The notes: generated by a model not told the origin, from the letters alone. A DNA stretch of 64,000 nucleotides from Rhodobiaceae bacterium (GCA_020637895.1 JACKJP010000007.1:124001-188000); one strand, 5' to 3'. Shown: positions 1 through 9,397, numbered from the stretch's first letter. Numbers and translations are program-made.

Positions 1-284
1 ACACGCACCAGTACTTCGTCGGGCGCGCCGAATCGCTGAATCTGGGCGTCGCCCACATTGAGCGTTCCGATGACTTCACGGATGCCGCCGACATCGGCAG
101 GACCGTCGAGCGTACGCATCTCGATAAGCGTGCCGCCGCGGAAATCGATGCCGAAATTCAGACCCATCGTGACGAGCAGTCCGATCGCAACGACGGACAG
201 CAGGCCTGAGAACGGAAACGACAGGCGGCGGAACCGCATGAAGCCGAAATGGGTCTGGTCGGGAATGAGGCGGAGCAGTTTCAT
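1..284 (-). CDS. secF: Protein translocase subunit SecF (N-terminal part, cut by window edge)
   Basis: This is the N-terminal portion, about 94 residues, of SecF, the inner-membrane partner of SecD. SecDF uses the proton motive force to pull secreted proteins through SecYEG. The visible part has the SecF start: a short basic cytoplasmic head, one membrane helix at about residues 20-42, then the family motif GIDFRGGT and the start of the periplasmic domain. The ATG at 284 lies 21 bases after the secD stop, so the two genes are cotranscribed. The remaining two thirds lie beyond base 1. Identification is firm from motif and position. Confidence 0.93.
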   Translation of the reverse strand, partial: MKLLRLIPDQTHFGFMRFRRLSFPFSGLLSVVAIGLLVTMGLNFGIDFRGGTLIEMRTLDGPADVGGIREVIGTLNVGDAQIQRFGAPDEVLVR

Positions 285-305
285 GATCTTGGACCTTTCC
301 GCCGC

Positions 306-1913
306 TTACAGGTTGATCGTGCTCGGGCGCGTCCTGCGGACCCAGGTCGCGACGATCAGGCGATTGAGGAGGAATGCGGTGAACACCGTCGTCACAATGC
401 CGATGGCAAGCGTTACGGCAAAACCGCGCACCGGGCCCGAACCCATGTAGAACAGGATGACCGCTGCGATAAGCGTGGTGATGTTGGCATCCATGATTGT
501 CCCCAGTGCCCGGCCGTACCCGGCATCAATGGAGGCAATCGCGCTCTTCCCGGCGAGAATCTCCTCACGTATGCGCTCGTAGATCAGCACATTGGCATCA
601 ACGGCCATTCCGACTGTCAGGACGATACCGGCAATGCCCGGCAGGGTCAGCGTCGCCCCGAGGAAAGACAGCAGCCCGATAATCATACCGATATTGATGA
701 TCAGCGATATGTTGGCGAAGATTCCAAACAGACCGTAGACGACGAGCATGAAGACGATAACGGCAAGCGTGCCGACGAGAGCCGCGAGCTTGCCCGCCTC
801 GATGGAGTCGGCACCAAGCCCCGGACCCACCGTGCGCTCGGCAAGGATTGTCAGCGGTGCCGGCAGTGCGCCAGCACGCAGCAGAATTGCCAGGTCGTTG
901 GCGGAATCCACCGTGAAATTGCCGCTGATCTGACCCGATCCGCCAAGGATCGGTTCGCGGATCACCGGCGCGCTGATAACTTCGTTGTCGAGAACGATGG
1001 CAAAGGGCAACCCGACATTTTGCTGGGTCACAAGACCGAACTTGCGCGCGCCCGATGAGTTGAAGCGGAACGAGACAATCGGCTCATTGGTGCGCTGATC
1101 GAAGCCCGGCTGCGCATCGACGAGATCTTCGCCGCTGACCATCACGCGCTTCTGAACGAGATACGGCGCCGGCGGATCGTCAGTCGAATAGAGGACTTCC
1201 GAGTCGACCGGCGGACGACCGCTGATCGCCTCCTGCACCGGCATCGAGGAATCGACCAGCCGGAACGTCAGCTTCGCCGTCTGACCGATGAGCGCTTTCA
1301 GACGCGCCGGATCGTCGAGCCCGGGAACCTGCACGATCATGCGGTCGGCACCCTCACGCTGGATCGTAGGCTCGGTCGTGCCGAGCTCGTCGATACGGCG
1401 ACGGACAATCTCGATGGACTGTTCTACCGCAGCCCGGACCCTCTGTTCGATGGCAACGTCATTGACAGTGACGGTGATCAGCCCGTCTTCGCTGGATGCC
1501 ACGGCAATGTCGTATTCGGCCGTACCCGTAATCGCCATGCCGGAGAGCGCGGTGCGCGTATCGCGAATGCGGCGGACCGCATCGTCGAGCTGCGCGGTGT
1601 CGCGAACCCGGACCTGGACACTCCTGCCACTGATCCCGAGACCGGTGTAGCCGATACGCGCTTCACGAAGGGTCTGACGCACTTCGTCGCGAAGCGCATC
1701 CATGCGTTCGCGCACCACCGTTTCCGTGTCGACCGACAGCAACAGATGCGAACCGCCCTGAAGATCCAGCCCCAGCACGAGCTTTCGTTCCGCAAGCCCG
1801 CCGGGAAGCATCCCCGCGACATTTGCCGGCAGAAAGTTGACGCTCATGAACAGCAGGGCCAGCACCGTCGCGACGAGGGTCGCAATGATGGTCCAGCGAG
1901 AGAAATGCAGCAT
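306..1913 (-). CDS. secD: Protein translocase subunit SecD
   Basis: SecD, 535 residues, is the larger subunit of the SecDF translocation motor in the inner membrane. There is one N-terminal helix at about residues 7-30. The motif LGLDLQGGSHLLL at about 47-59 is characteristic of SecD. A long periplasmic region with the P1 and head domains follows, then five C-terminal helices from about residue 375, including the GMAVDANVLIYERIREE segment (SecD D4 region). The length is usual for alphaproteobacteria. It sits between yajC upstream and secF downstream on the same strand, the standard yajC-secD-secF operon. Confidence 0.97.
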   Translation of the reverse strand: MLHFSRWTIIATLVATVLALLFMSVNFLPANVAGMLPGGLAERKLVLGLDLQGGSHLLLSVDTETVVRERMDALRDEVRQTLREARIGYTGLGISGRSVQVRVRDTAQLDDAVRRIRDTRTALSGMAITGTAEYDIAVASSEDGLITVTVNDVAIEQRVRAAVEQSIEIVRRRIDELGTTEPTIQREGADRMIVQVPGLDDPARLKALIGQTAKLTFRLVDSSMPVQEAISGRPPVDSEVLYSTDDPPAPYLVQKRVMVSGEDLVDAQPGFDQRTNEPIVSFRFNSSGARKFGLVTQQNVGLPFAIVLDNEVISAPVIREPILGGSGQISGNFTVDSANDLAILLRAGALPAPLTILAERTVGPGLGADSIEAGKLAALVGTLAVIVFMLVVYGLFGIFANISLIINIGMIIGLLSFLGATLTLPGIAGIVLTVGMAVDANVLIYERIREEILAGKSAIASIDAGYGRALGTIMDANITTLIAAVILFYMGSGPVRGFAVTLAIGIVTTVFTAFLLNRLIVATWVRRTRPSTINL

Positions 1914-1966
1914 ATCGGAATCCGGTCAGAGGGTTGATGGCACGCAGGCTATCGGATCGCAGGCGC

Positions 1967-2293
1967 TCACTCGGGCGCAGGTTCACCCTTGGCGCGGACT
2001 TCGGAGATCATCGCCCTGGCCACACGGACCTTCACGCCATCGGCGATCTCAACCTGGACCTCGCTCTCGTCGGTGACCTTGGACACCTTGCCGATGAGGC
2101 CGCCGGAGGTGACGATGGTATCGCCACGACGAACTGCCGAGATCATCTCGCGGTGCTGCTTCATCCGCTTTTGCTGCGGGCGCAGGATCAGGAAGTAGAT
2201 GATCACGAAGATCAGGATAAAGGGCAGAAACGAAATGATGGCGTCACTGCCACCAGGGGCTCCGCTCTGGGCAAAGGCCGGGGTAATAAACAT
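1967..2293 (-). CDS. yajC: Preprotein translocase subunit YajC
   Basis: YajC, 108 residues, is a small single-pass membrane protein that associates with SecDF and the Sec holotranslocon. One hydrophobic helix at about residues 19-40 is followed by the family-typical LRPQQKRMKQHREM segment and a small cytoplasmic beta-rich domain with GDTIVTSGGLIGKV. It is first of the yajC-secD-secF operon; the gap to secD is 53 bases. Its promoter should lie in 2294-2454, shared with the divergent ATPase gene. Confidence 0.95.
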   Translation of the reverse strand: MFITPAFAQSGAPGGSDAIISFLPFILIFVIIYFLILRPQQKRMKQHREMISAVRRGDTIVTSGGLIGKVSKVTDESEVQVEIADGVKVRVARAMISEVRAKGEPAPE

Positions 2294-2454
2294 AGCGTCG
2301 ATCCTAAGGCTTCGGCGCCGTCGGCCCTTCTTGCAGAGGGAGCACGGCGTTCATGGATGGTCGGTGGCGGACTATATCCATGGCGGTGCGCCTTGCAAAC
2401 CATCGTTTTGCCGGGCTATTCGCTAATTTCTCCGGCAAAACGGAACAAGACGCA

Positions 2455-3339
2455 ATGAAGCAACAAGACGCCCCCCTGCCCGCCGACATTCTGGCGCAAA
2501 TCGCCGATGCGCTTGAGCGAATCGCTCCGCCCAAGCCGCGCAACCGCGACTTCAGCGCCGCCGATGCCTTTGTCTGGCATGGTCGCATTGAAGGATTCCA
2601 GCCCGTGAAATCGGTAAACCGCGTCGATCGGTCGCTGCTCGTGGGTATCGATAGCGCGCGCGATACGCTGTTTTCAAACACGATGCGCTTTGCTGAAGGC
2701 CTGCCTGCCAACAATGCCCTGCTCTGGGGCACACGCGGCATGGGCAAGAGCTCGCTCGTCAAGGCGACGCATGCGACGGTCAATGACCAGCTCTCCGGAA
2801 AAGGAAAGCCCGGCCCCCTCAAGCTTGTCGAAATCCATCGGGAAGACATCGATACGCTTCCCGATATGATGAGTGAACTGCGCCAGTCCGAGCACCGGTT
2901 CATCGTGTTCTGCGACGACCTGTCCTTCGACGGCGACACCACGTCATACAAGTCGCTCAAGGCAGCACTGGAAGGCGGTATCGAGGGCCGGCCGGCAAAT
3001 GTCATCCTGTATGCAACGTCGAACCGCCGCCATCTGCTGCCGCGCGACATGATCGAGAACGAACGGTCGACGGCGATCAATCCTTCCGAAGCTGTGGAGG
3101 AAAAGGTCTCGCTGTCGGACAGGTTCGGGCTGTGGCTCGGCTTCCACAAGTGCAGCCAGGACGAATATCTGGCGATGATCGACGGTTACTGCCAGCACTA
3201 CCGGATCGATTACCCGGCAGACAAATTGCGTCACGAGGCGCTGGAATGGGCAACCACGCGCGGTTCCCGTTCAGGCCGCGTCGCGTTCCAGTTCGTTCAG
3301 GACCTTGCCGGGCGCACCGGCAACCGCATGGAAGACTGA
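2455..3339 (+). CDS. DUF815-family AAA ATPase
   Basis: The product is a predicted cytoplasmic AAA-type ATPase of the DUF815 family, 294 residues. Walker A GTRGMGKSS is at about residues 92-100 and Walker B FIVFCDDLSF at about 149-158. The C-terminal part has YATSNRRHLLPRDM, resembling a sensor-1 region. The reading frame is open back to an ATG at 2353, but the ATG at 2455 is the better start because homologues usually begin just before the LAQIADALERIAPP segment; the upstream 34 residues look like leader. The family is common beside yajC in alphaproteobacteria. Its molecular role is not established. Confidence 0.88.
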   Translation: MKQQDAPLPADILAQIADALERIAPPKPRNRDFSAADAFVWHGRIEGFQPVKSVNRVDRSLLVGIDSARDTLFSNTMRFAEGLPANNALLWGTRGMGKSSLVKATHATVNDQLSGKGKPGPLKLVEIHREDIDTLPDMMSELRQSEHRFIVFCDDLSFDGDTTSYKSLKAALEGGIEGRPANVILYATSNRRHLLPRDMIENERSTAINPSEAVEEKVSLSDRFGLWLGFHKCSQDEYLAMIDGYCQHYRIDYPADKLRHEALEWATTRGSRSGRVAFQFVQDLAGRTGNRMED

Positions 3340-3359
3340 GGCGCAATTCAAAAAGACAA

Positions 3360-3382
3360 GGGCGGCCCCCAAGAAGCCGCCC
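3360..3382. terminator. Hairpin between convergent genes
   Basis: A perfect 7-bp GC stem (GGGCGGC at 3360-3366 paired with GCCGCCC at 3376-3382) with a 9-base loop lies in the 76-base gap between the stop of the ATPase gene and the stop of the LysM/LytM gene. It could end transcription from both sides. There is no clear T-run, so this is an inference from position and symmetry. Confidence 0.45.
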
Positions 3383-3415
3383 CAGCTCTCTTCGGTCAGG
3401 ATGATCAGATTGACC

Positions 3416-4798
3416 TCAAAGAGACGATAGGTGTTTGAGCGGATCGACCGGGCGTGAACCCTGGCGCAACTCGAAGTGCACCTGAGGAGTATCGACGCTG
3501 CCTGTCTGACCGGCCTGTGCGATGACCTGACCGCGTTTGACCGTGTCGCCCTTCTTCACGAGCAGCTTTTCGGCATGGGCATAGGCCGTGACCCAGTTGT
3601 CGGAGTGACGGATCAGGACCAGATTTCCGTAGCCTTCAAGTTCGTTGCCGGCATAGGCAACGACACCGTTTTCCGCCGCCCGGATCGAAGTTCCCACCGG
3701 CACGGAGATATTGATGCCATCATTGGTGCGGCCCGATGCCTTCTCGCCGAAAGACGAGATGACCCGGCCACGAACCGGCCACCGGAATTCGCTGGCGGAA
3801 CGCGCCTCCGGCTCGGTCAGGGATGCCGTGCGGACCGGCTCCTGCGGCGCAGCTTCAGGCGCCTTGGGTTCCGGTGCCTGGGCGGTCGCCTGCGGCTTGG
3901 GCTGCGGTGCGGCGACCGGCACGGTCTTCACACTGCGAGCTTCAGAGGTTTCCACGCGCCCCGACTGAACCGATGTATCCGTCGTCGTTGCCGGGTTCTG
4001 GAGGGCCGCGGTGCGGGTGAACTGATATTTGGTGCCGGGGATCGAAATTTCCTGCCCGACCTGGACCTGACCACCGTTGCGCAGATTATTCGCGGCCGCG
4101 ATATCGGCGACCCGCACATTATGCGCGTGGGCAATCGTGTAGAGCGTGTCACCCTGCTTGACGACGTAGCCGCCGGACGAGGCCGTACGCGTCGGCGTCG
4201 CAGGCTGGGTCACCGGGCTGGGGGAACGCTGCGGCGCAGATGCGACCGTTGCTGACATGCCCGCCCCGGGGATGACCAATTGCTGACCGATGCGGAGCTG
4301 GCTGGGAGACGACATACCGTTTGCCCGCAGCAGCTCGCTTTCGCTGACATTGTAGGCGCGGGCGATCGAGTAGACCGTATCGCCGGGAGCCACCGTCTTT
4401 CGTGCGCCCGAGGAATAGTTCGACCGGGCCATGCTCGTGGCGCCGTCCGACTGCACCGGCGCAACCGACTGTGCCATCCCCGACTGATAGGAGGGGGCAC
4501 CGGAGGCCTGAGGCGCAGGGAGCGGCTGCGAGGTATACCCGCTGCTGTTGCCGCTATTGTAGGTGTTGCCGTAGCTTCCGCCGTATCCGTTGCCGGGCGT
4601 GTTGGCGGCGTAGGCCGTTGCGCTACCGACGGGCTCGGAGGGGATCGGCGCGACCGAACCGGTCACGTCGGAGGAAAACATCGGCTCGCTGAAACGGGTT
4701 ACGTCGGAACTGCAAGCGCCCGCTGTCAGCGCCAGCATTGAAACAGCAAGGATCCGGAAAAGGCCGTTGTTGGAAGGGGCCAGGTACTCGCTACGCAT
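3416..4798 (-). CDS. LysM/LytM (M23-fold) lipoprotein, NlpD/DipM-like, degenerate active site
   Basis: The product is an outer-membrane or periplasmic peptidoglycan-binding lipoprotein of 460 residues. The ATG at 4798 is used; a GTG 12 bases upstream is also open. Hydrophobic signal and lipobox LTAGAC put the lipidated Cys at residue 29. LysM domains lie at about 133-177 and 211-255, then a Pro/Ala linker, then a LytM domain at about 338-455. Of the usual zinc ligands, the H and D of HxGxD are Asn359 and Asn363, and the first His of HxH is Gln439; only His408 and His441 remain. It is therefore probably not a hydrolase but an amidase activator, as in NlpD or EnvC. It lies upstream of pcm-surE in the opposite order to E. 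coli surE-pcm-nlpD but with the same partners. Confidence 0.9.
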   Translation of the reverse strand: MRSEYLAPSNNGLFRILAVSMLALTAGACSSDVTRFSEPMFSSDVTGSVAPIPSEPVGSATAYAANTPGNGYGGSYGNTYNSGNSSGYTSQPLPAPQASGAPSYQSGMAQSVAPVQSDGATSMARSNYSSGARKTVAPGDTVYSIARAYNVSESELLRANGMSSPSQLRIGQQLVIPGAGMSATVASAPQRSPSPVTQPATPTRTASSGGYVVKQGDTLYTIAHAHNVRVADIAAANNLRNGGQVQVGQEISIPGTKYQFTRTAALQNPATTTDTSVQSGRVETSEARSVKTVPVAAPQPKPQATAQAPEPKAPEAAPQEPVRTASLTEPEARSASEFRWPVRGRVISSFGEKASGRTNDGINISVPVGTSIRAAENGVVAYAGNELEGYGNLVLIRHSDNWVTAYAHAEKLLVKKGDTVKRGQVIAQAGQTGSVDTPQVHFELRQGSRPVDPLKHLSSL

Positions 4799-4933
4799 GG
4801 GACAACTCACAATGTACGCAAATCACTGAACGCGAGTTAACCTCACTTGGGTAAACAACGACTTAAGAAAAAAGGGCAATTCGTGGCATTTTGAGGCAAT
4901 TCGATGCATGTCGGGTCACAACACCCGCAATAA

Positions 4934-5608
4934 TCACGAAAAAATCGCCTTGCCCGGTACCAGCGGCACGAAGCGGACATGCATCAGCGTTTCCTCCCGA
5001 AGCGCTCCATCATCCTTAATGGTGACGCGGAGAAGGCGCTGCACGCCATTGTCCGGCCCGACCGGCAATATCATGATGCCGCCCGGCCCGAGTTGCCCGA
5101 TCAGCGTTTCGGGAATTTCCCGGGCGGCAGCCGTGACGATGATCCGGTCAAACGGGGCTTCACCTTCCCAGCCAAGACAACCGTCACCGTGCATGAGCGA
5201 TACATTGGTCAAACCCAGTGCCGCCAGACGCTTTTCAGCGTCCTGCATCAGAGAGCGATATCGCTCGACCGAACAGACGCAGCGGCAAAGACGAGCCAGA
5301 ACGGCCGTCTGGTAGCCGCTGCCGGTACCAACCTCGAGCACCTTTTCGCGCCCGGTCAGTTTCAAAGCATGGGTCATCGTTGCGACGATGAAGGGTTCGG
5401 AGATTGTCTGCCCGCAGGCAATCGGCAGCGCGCGGTCCTGTTCAGCCTGCGCTGCGTAGGCCGGATCCACGAAATCGATGCGAGGGGTCTGCTCAATCGC
5501 CTTCAGGACGTCGGCATCCATCAGCCCTCTGGCGCGCAAGTCCAGGACCAATCGCGCCCGAGCGACCGTCGGTTCGTTGTCAGAGCCGTTTCCCGATCCC
5601 GCGGCCAT
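4934..5608 (-). CDS. pcm: Protein-L-isoaspartate O-methyltransferase
   Basis: Pcm, 224 residues, is a cytoplasmic enzyme that methylates L-isoaspartyl residues in damaged proteins with S-adenosylmethionine to start their repair. The SAM-binding motif I reads VLEVGTGSGYQTAVLA at about residues 91-106. The preceding GQTISEPFIVATMT segment is the Pcm substrate motif. The ATG overlaps the surE stop by one base (TGATG), so the two are translationally coupled, as in many proteobacteria. A more divergent paralogue lies at 26567-27232. Confidence 0.94.
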   Translation of the reverse strand: MAAGSGNGSDNEPTVARARLVLDLRARGLMDADVLKAIEQTPRIDFVDPAYAAQAEQDRALPIACGQTISEPFIVATMTHALKLTGREKVLEVGTGSGYQTAVLARLCRCVCSVERYRSLMQDAEKRLAALGLTNVSLMHGDGCLGWEGEAPFDRIIVTAAAREIPETLIGQLGPGGIMILPVGPDNGVQRLLRVTIKDDGALREETLMHVRFVPLVPGKAIFS

Positions 5609-6372
5609 CAGTCCCGCAAGGCATTCGCCAACGGATCGAGGCTGTCGTGATGTGTCATGTCCAGCATGAGTGGCGTTACCGAAATGCGGCCATCATACAT
5701 CGCCCTGAGATCCGTGCCCAAAGGCGGATTTGAACGGATGCGCGAAAATGCCATCCAGTAATAGGGGTTGTTGCGGCCGTCGACACGGCGGTCGAGGTAG
5801 AAGAGGCTCTGGTCGCGCTTGCCCTGCCGCGTCACCTCCACGCCCTTCACGTCGTCAGGTTCGCACGCAGGGAAATTGATGTTCATCACCACGTCAGAGC
5901 TCTTCATCTGCGGCAGTAGCCGGGAAATGATGCCGGGCGCGTGCTGGCGCGCGGTCTCCCAGGGAACCGGCGCGTCATGGTCATAGAAATAGCCCTGACT
6001 CAGGGCAATCGACCGCACACCGAGCACGGCGCCTTCGAAGGCGCCCGCGATCGTTCCGGAATAGGTCACATCGTCGGCGATGTTCTGCCCGCGATTGACG
6101 CCGGACAGTACAAGATCGGGCGGATTGTCCAGCAGTACCTGGCGCACGCCCATGATGACGCAGTCGGTCGGCGTCCCCTTGACCGCGAACCGGCGCTCTC
6201 CGATTTCCCGCAAGCGAAGCGGATCGTTCAGCGACAGCGAATGGGATGCGCCGCTATTGTCGATCTCTGGCGCAACGACCCATATGTCGTCGGAAAGCGT
6301 CGCGGCAATGCTTTCCAGCACCTCAAGGCCAGGCGCATTGATACCATCATCATTGGTCAGCAAAATCCGCAC
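5608..6372 (-). CDS. surE: 5'/3'-nucleotidase SurE
   Basis: SurE, 254 residues, is a metal-dependent phosphatase of nucleoside monophosphates linked to stress survival. The N-terminus MRILLTNDDGINAPGL supplies the metal-binding Asp-Asp pair. Further family motifs are GTPTDCV (about 86-92) and SGVNRGQN followed by TYSGT (about 105-122). Length matches the family. It is coupled to pcm downstream and follows serS upstream, the usual rhizobial order. Confidence 0.96.
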   Translation of the reverse strand: MRILLTNDDGINAPGLEVLESIAATLSDDIWVVAPEIDNSGASHSLSLNDPLRLREIGERRFAVKGTPTDCVIMGVRQVLLDNPPDLVLSGVNRGQNIADDVTYSGTIAGAFEGAVLGVRSIALSQGYFYDHDAPVPWETARQHAPGIISRLLPQMKSSDVVMNINFPACEPDDVKGVEVTRQGKRDQSLFYLDRRVDGRNNPYYWMAFSRIRSNPPLGTDLRAMYDGRISVTPLMLDMTHHDSLDPLANALRD

Positions 6373-6403
6373 GTTTCTTCTTCCTTATAGGATCGCGTTG
6401 CGA

Positions 6404-7687
6404 TCAGCCCGCGGGCGCGATTGCTTCCAGCCCGCCCATGTAGGGGCGCAACACTTCGGGCACGACGATCGAGCCATCGGCCTGCTGGTAATTTTCCAGC
6501 ACCGCGATCAGCGTGCGACCGACAGCAAGGCCCGAACCGTTGAGCGTATGGCAGAAACGCGGCGCACCGCCTTCGGACGGACGATACCGCGCATTCATGC
6601 GCCTTGCCTGAAAGTCGCCGCAGACCGAGCAGCTGGAAATTTCGCGGAAGGCATCCTGCCCCGGCAACCAGACCTCAATGTCATAGGTCTTGCGAGAGGC
6701 AAAGCCCATGTCGCCCGTGCACAGGGTGACGGTACGATAGTGAAGGCCCAGCGCATCCAGGATGCCTTCGGCTGCACCGCGCATGCGCTCCAGTTCCTCA
6801 AGAGCTGCCGCTTCGGTGGTGATGGATACGAGTTCACACTTGGCGAACTGGTGCTGGCGGATCATCCCGCGCGTATCGCGGCCAGCGGCGCCGGCCTCCA
6901 GGCGAAAACAGGGAGTCCATGCCGTTACCCGGATCGGCAGTGCGGCTTCCTCCAGCATCTGTTCACGGACCAGATTGGTCAGCGGGACCTCCGCGGTCGG
7001 GATCAGCCAGAACCCGTCCTCGGTATGGAACTGGTCGTCTGCGAATTTGGGTAGCTGTGCTGTACCGAACATCGTGTCGTCGCGCACCAGCAGCGGCGGA
7101 TTGACCTCCGTGTAGCCGTTCTTGTCAGTGTGGGTATCGAGCATGAACTGGCCGAGTGCGCGCTCAAGCCGGGCAAGCGCGCCCTTCAGCACGACGAACC
7201 GCGCGCCGGAGATACGGGCGGCAGCCTCGAAATCCATCAGGCCCAGCGCCTCGCCGAGTTCAAAATGCTGTCTGGGTTCGAACGCGAAGGACGGCCTTTC
7301 CCCTTTGACATGCAGGAGCACGTTATCGTGCTCGTCGGCACCGTCCGGCACTTCTTCCAGCGGCATGTTGGGGATGATCGCCATCGCCTCTTCAAGCGCC
7401 GAAGTGAGCCTGCGCTCTTCTTCCTCGCCTGTCTGGATGAAGGCCTTGACCCGCGCAACCTCCTCGATCAACGAAGCGGCTGTGGCCTCGTCGCCCGATG
7501 CCTTTGCCTGCCCGATGGCTTTCGAAGCGCTGTTGCGCCGCTCCTGGGCCTCCTGAAGTCGGGTAATGTGTTCGCGGCGGGCCTCGTCGAGCGCGATCAG
7601 CCTGGCGGCGGCTGGTTCTGCCCCACGCCGCGCGAGTGCCTTATCCAGTTTTTCCGGATTGTCCCTGATCCACTTGATATCGAACAT
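6404..7687 (-). CDS. serS: Seryl-tRNA synthetase
   Basis: SerS, 427 residues, charges tRNA-Ser with serine. The N-terminus MFDIKWIRDNPEKLDKAL is typical and fixes the start at 7687; the frame is open 48 bases further upstream, but that part is not family-like. Residues about 30-105 form the tRNA-binding coiled coil. Class II motif 2 is seen as TRGMIRQHQFAKCE and motif 3 as GSGLAVGRTLIAVLEN. It lies between surE and tatC, 31 bases from surE, and is probably in the same transcript. Confidence 0.97.
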   Translation of the reverse strand: MFDIKWIRDNPEKLDKALARRGAEPAAARLIALDEARREHITRLQEAQERRNSASKAIGQAKASGDEATAASLIEEVARVKAFIQTGEEEERRLTSALEEAMAIIPNMPLEEVPDGADEHDNVLLHVKGERPSFAFEPRQHFELGEALGLMDFEAAARISGARFVVLKGALARLERALGQFMLDTHTDKNGYTEVNPPLLVRDDTMFGTAQLPKFADDQFHTEDGFWLIPTAEVPLTNLVREQMLEEAALPIRVTAWTPCFRLEAGAAGRDTRGMIRQHQFAKCELVSITTEAAALEELERMRGAAEGILDALGLHYRTVTLCTGDMGFASRKTYDIEVWLPGQDAFREISSCSVCGDFQARRMNARYRPSEGGAPRFCHTLNGSGLAVGRTLIAVLENYQQADGSIVVPEVLRPYMGGLEAIAPAG

Positions 7688-7756
7688 GCTTGATCCGAAG
7701 AGATGAGTGGGCGCGCCCCAAGGCGGACGGAGCATGCCAGATTCGAGATTGGAACG

Positions 7757-8560
7757 TCAGGCGCTCTCGGCTTCCTTCTCGCGCTCAAGCGCGTCGCGCT
7801 TCTTCTCGACACGCCGAACCGCAAGAATGGAGATTTCGTAGAGAAGCAGCGTTGGAAGCGCAAGGCCGATCTGGCTGATCGGATCGGGCGGCGTCAGGAA
7901 TGCGGCCACGAGGAAAACCAGCACGATGGCGTGCTTGCGCTTCGACTTGAGCGTATCGGAACCGATGATCCCCGCACGCGCCAGAAGCGTCAAAACGACA
8001 GGCATCTGGAAGCAGATTCCGAAGGCGAATATCAGGGTCATGATGAGACTGAGATATTCACTGACCCGCGCGACCAGCTGGATTTGCGCAACCCCGTCGC
8101 CCGTCTGCTCCATGCCGAGAAAAAACTGCATGGCAAGCGGCATGACGAGGAAATAGACCAGCGCACCGCCAAGGATGAACAGGATCGGCGTCGCGATCAG
8201 AAATGGCAGAAATGCCGTGCGTTCGTTGCGGTAGAGGCCAGGCGCGACGAACATGTAGAGCTGCCCGGCGATGACCGGGAAAGCAAAGAAGAAGCCGCCG
8301 AAAAGCGCCAGCTTGAACTGGGTAAAGAGATACTCCTGCGGAGCCGTATAGATCAGGTGGATGTCACGGACATTGCCAGCCGCCTGCTCGTAGGGCCAAA
8401 GCAGGATATTGAAGATGTCGGAGGCGAAGAAAAAGCAGATGATCGTCGCGATCGCCAGCCCGATCAGCGCCTTGATGAGCCTGTTTCGCAGTTCTGTCAG
8501 ATGCTCGACGAGTGGTGCGCGCGACGCTTCGATATCGGCCTCGTCCTGGCTGTCACGCAT
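7757..8560 (-). CDS. tatC: Sec-independent translocase subunit TatC
   Basis: TatC, 267 residues, is the core polytopic subunit of the twin-arginine translocase, which exports folded proteins and recognises the RR signal. Six membrane helices can be drawn. Family signatures are PLVEHLTELRNRLI at about residues 15-28 and the FGICFQMPVVL segment in the C-terminal half. The start codon overlaps the end of tatB by 8 bases, showing tight coupling. The C-terminal tail after residue 245 is charged and variable. Confidence 0.97.
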   Translation of the reverse strand: MRDSQDEADIEASRAPLVEHLTELRNRLIKALIGLAIATIICFFFASDIFNILLWPYEQAAGNVRDIHLIYTAPQEYLFTQFKLALFGGFFFAFPVIAGQLYMFVAPGLYRNERTAFLPFLIATPILFILGGALVYFLVMPLAMQFFLGMEQTGDGVAQIQLVARVSEYLSLIMTLIFAFGICFQMPVVLTLLARAGIIGSDTLKSKRKHAIVLVFLVAAFLTPPDPISQIGLALPTLLLYEISILAVRRVEKKRDALEREKEAESA

Positions 8561-9071
8561 CGCCCGGCCCTTTTCTGGCCCGCTTTGCGGGAGCTTTGCG
8601 GACGGCTGCAGGCTTTGCCGGCTTTGCAGCAGCTGTTTTCGTCGATGGCTTCGGTGAAGCCGCAGGGGTCTTCGCAGCGGGTGCCTTCTTCGTCGAAGGC
8701 GCCTTTTTTGCCTTGGGCGCTGGCGCAGGTTCGGTCACCGCAGGTGTGATCTTGACCGGAGCATCCTTGCCTGCGGGCGCTGGCAACGGCTCCATCACTG
8801 CATCGTCCTTGCTTTCCCCGCCAGTCAGCATGGAGCGGACCTGGGAGGCGGGGTGAATGCGCCGGACGCTTTCAATGTCACGGCGGACATCGTCGAGTTC
8901 CGCCTCGCGCATCGCATCGTTCACCTGACGCTGAAAGTCACCTGCCATACGCCGCAACTGTCCGGCGTATTTGCCGAAACTGCGCAAAACCCTGGGCAGG
9001 TCGCTCGGGCCGACAACCACGATCAGGACGACCGCGATGACGAGCATCTCGCTCCAGCCGATGTCAAACAT
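8553..9071 (-). CDS. tatB: Sec-independent translocase subunit TatB
   Basis: TatB, 172 residues, forms the twin-arginine signal receptor with TatC. The N-terminus MFDIGWSEMLVIAVVLIVVV is the single membrane helix, followed by the hinge GPSDLPRVLRSFGKYAG and an amphipathic helix. The C-terminal 80 residues are an Ala/Lys/Pro-rich low-complexity tail, common in alphaproteobacterial TatB. It lies 74 bases after tatA and overlaps tatC. Confidence 0.96.
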   Translation of the reverse strand: MFDIGWSEMLVIAVVLIVVVGPSDLPRVLRSFGKYAGQLRRMAGDFQRQVNDAMREAELDDVRRDIESVRRIHPASQVRSMLTGGESKDDAVMEPLPAPAGKDAPVKITPAVTEPAPAPKAKKAPSTKKAPAAKTPAASPKPSTKTAAAKPAKPAAVRKAPAKRARKGPGDA

Positions 9072-9145
9072 GGCGTGCTGCTTTCCCGTGGGCCGCCGAG
9101 GAACCGGGCATCAGGCGTCGCGGCCGGAGCCGAGCCTCTGATTGA

Positions 9146-9397
9146 TCAGCTTGTCTTCTTGCGCGGGCGCTTGGGCGCGGTCGGTTGCGGGGCTGGCTCT
9201 GCCGGCGTGTGCTCGATGGTCCGTTGCGGCGCTTCGGCGGCGGGTTCCCGCGCCTCTTCGCCCTCATCGGCCATTCCCTTCTTGAAGCTCTTGATGCCCT
9301 TGGCGACATCGCCCATCAGGTCCGAAATCTTCCCCCTGCCGAACAACAGAACAAGAAGAACGATTACGATCAGGATTTGAAACCAACTGGGGGCCAT
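9146..9397 (-). CDS. tatA: Sec-independent translocase subunit TatA
   Basis: TatA, 83 residues, is the pore-forming subunit of the twin-arginine translocase. It has the N-terminal helix (residues 4-20), the FGRGKISDLMGDVAKGIKSF hinge and amphipathic helix, and a Pro/Ala-rich tail. It is first of tatABC. In related genomes scpB directly precedes tatA; here an ABC ATPase gene stands between them, and the 86-base gap 9398-9483 would hold any tat promoter. Confidence 0.96.
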   Translation of the reverse strand: MAPSWFQILIVIVLLVLLFGRGKISDLMGDVAKGIKSFKKGMADEGEEAREPAAEAPQRTIEHTPAEPAPQPTAPKRPRKKTS

